30,658 bases of DNA, taken from the NCBI GenBank assembly GCA_002345025.1, contig DDUX01000010.1, positions 1-30,658 on the forward strand, read 5' to 3'. This stretch comes from Candidatus Accumulibacter iunctus. Lineage in GTDB: Bacteria > Pseudomonadota > Gammaproteobacteria > Burkholderiales > Rhodocyclaceae. The translations under genes and the position numbers were made by a program. Position 1 is the stretch's first letter, and the number at the start of each line of letters is the position of its first letter. Below, piece after piece: positions 30,598 through 30,658 of the stretch. Below the pieces are notes generated by a model. The model was not told the origin of the DNA and did no database searches. It saw only the letters and a program-made list of their open reading frames with translations.

Positions 30598-30658
30598 ATG
30601 CCCTCATCCCTTCCCCTTGCCGACCCGCAGCTGGCCGACACCGCGGCCGCCCTCGCCG
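30598..30658 (+). CDS. N-terminal fragment of an unidentified gene at the right edge
   Basis: An open frame begins at ATG 30598 (MPSSLPLADPQLADTAAALA) and runs off the window. GGAG occurs nine bases before the ATG. Twenty visible codons are too few to assign a family; the surrounding context suggests a mobile-element gene, but this is a guess. Confidence 0.4.
   Translation, partial: MPSSLPLADPQLADTAAALA

Noticed and set aside
30224..30607. Minus-strand 127-codon frame
   Set aside because: It overlaps the better supported HTH gene and 33-codon ORF in another frame and reads as low-complexity shadow sequence.

Overview
The window looks like chromosomal DNA of a high-GC betaproteobacterium, most likely a Rhodocyclales/Candidatus Accumulibacter-type organism. 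This rests on gene content (a waaP/waaG-lpxL-metK block, a glnA-DUF4124-ntrB-ntrC block and a compact glycogen operon), strong GC bias at third codon positions, and sigma54/NtrC-type control of glnA. No rRNA or marker search was possible, so the taxon is an inference.

Layout. (1) 1-3261, minus strand: lipopolysaccharide genes in transcription order lpxL-like acyltransferase, waaG glycosyltransferase, waaP heptose kinase and a second, truncated LPS kinase. (2) 3323-6025, plus strand: metK, behind a strong sigma70 promoter and a structured leader of about 140 nt, ends at a textbook terminator; a DUF3391/HD-GYP cyclic-di-GMP phosphodiesterase follows. (3) 6075-16028, minus strand, ten genes: glnA, a DUF4124 periplasmic protein, ntrB, ntrC, birA (no DNA-binding domain), coaX, then a membrane-stress-like module of DUF350, SPFH/SHOCT, zinc-ribbon DUF4178 and a 46-residue membrane peptide. 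(4) 16325-18929, plus strand: rhodanese, nadA and a variant Hsp33 that lacks two of its four zinc cysteines; a convergent D-2-hydroxyacid dehydrogenase follows (18957-20366). (5) 20729-28369, plus strand: glk-glgP-glgB-glgX, a glycogen branching and mobilisation operon. (6) 28430-28579: tRNA-Phe with its own promoter and terminator. (7) 28580-end: accessory DNA, with a frameshifted EamA transporter carrying a histidine-rich tail, a ParB-like HTH protein, a 33-codon ORF and a truncated ORF at the right edge.

How the genes work together. The ntrBC pair encodes the two-component system that should act on the two NtrC-type sites and the sigma54 promoter found in front of glnA. The glycogen genes supply branching, phosphorolysis, debranching and glucose phosphorylation, but the synthesis genes glgC and glgA are not here. 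The DUF350/SPFH/DUF4178/46-aa set is tightly packed and is the least understood system in the window. The metK leader has a terminator-like hairpin nested in a stem that covers the ribosome binding site, so it is a candidate cis-regulatory RNA.
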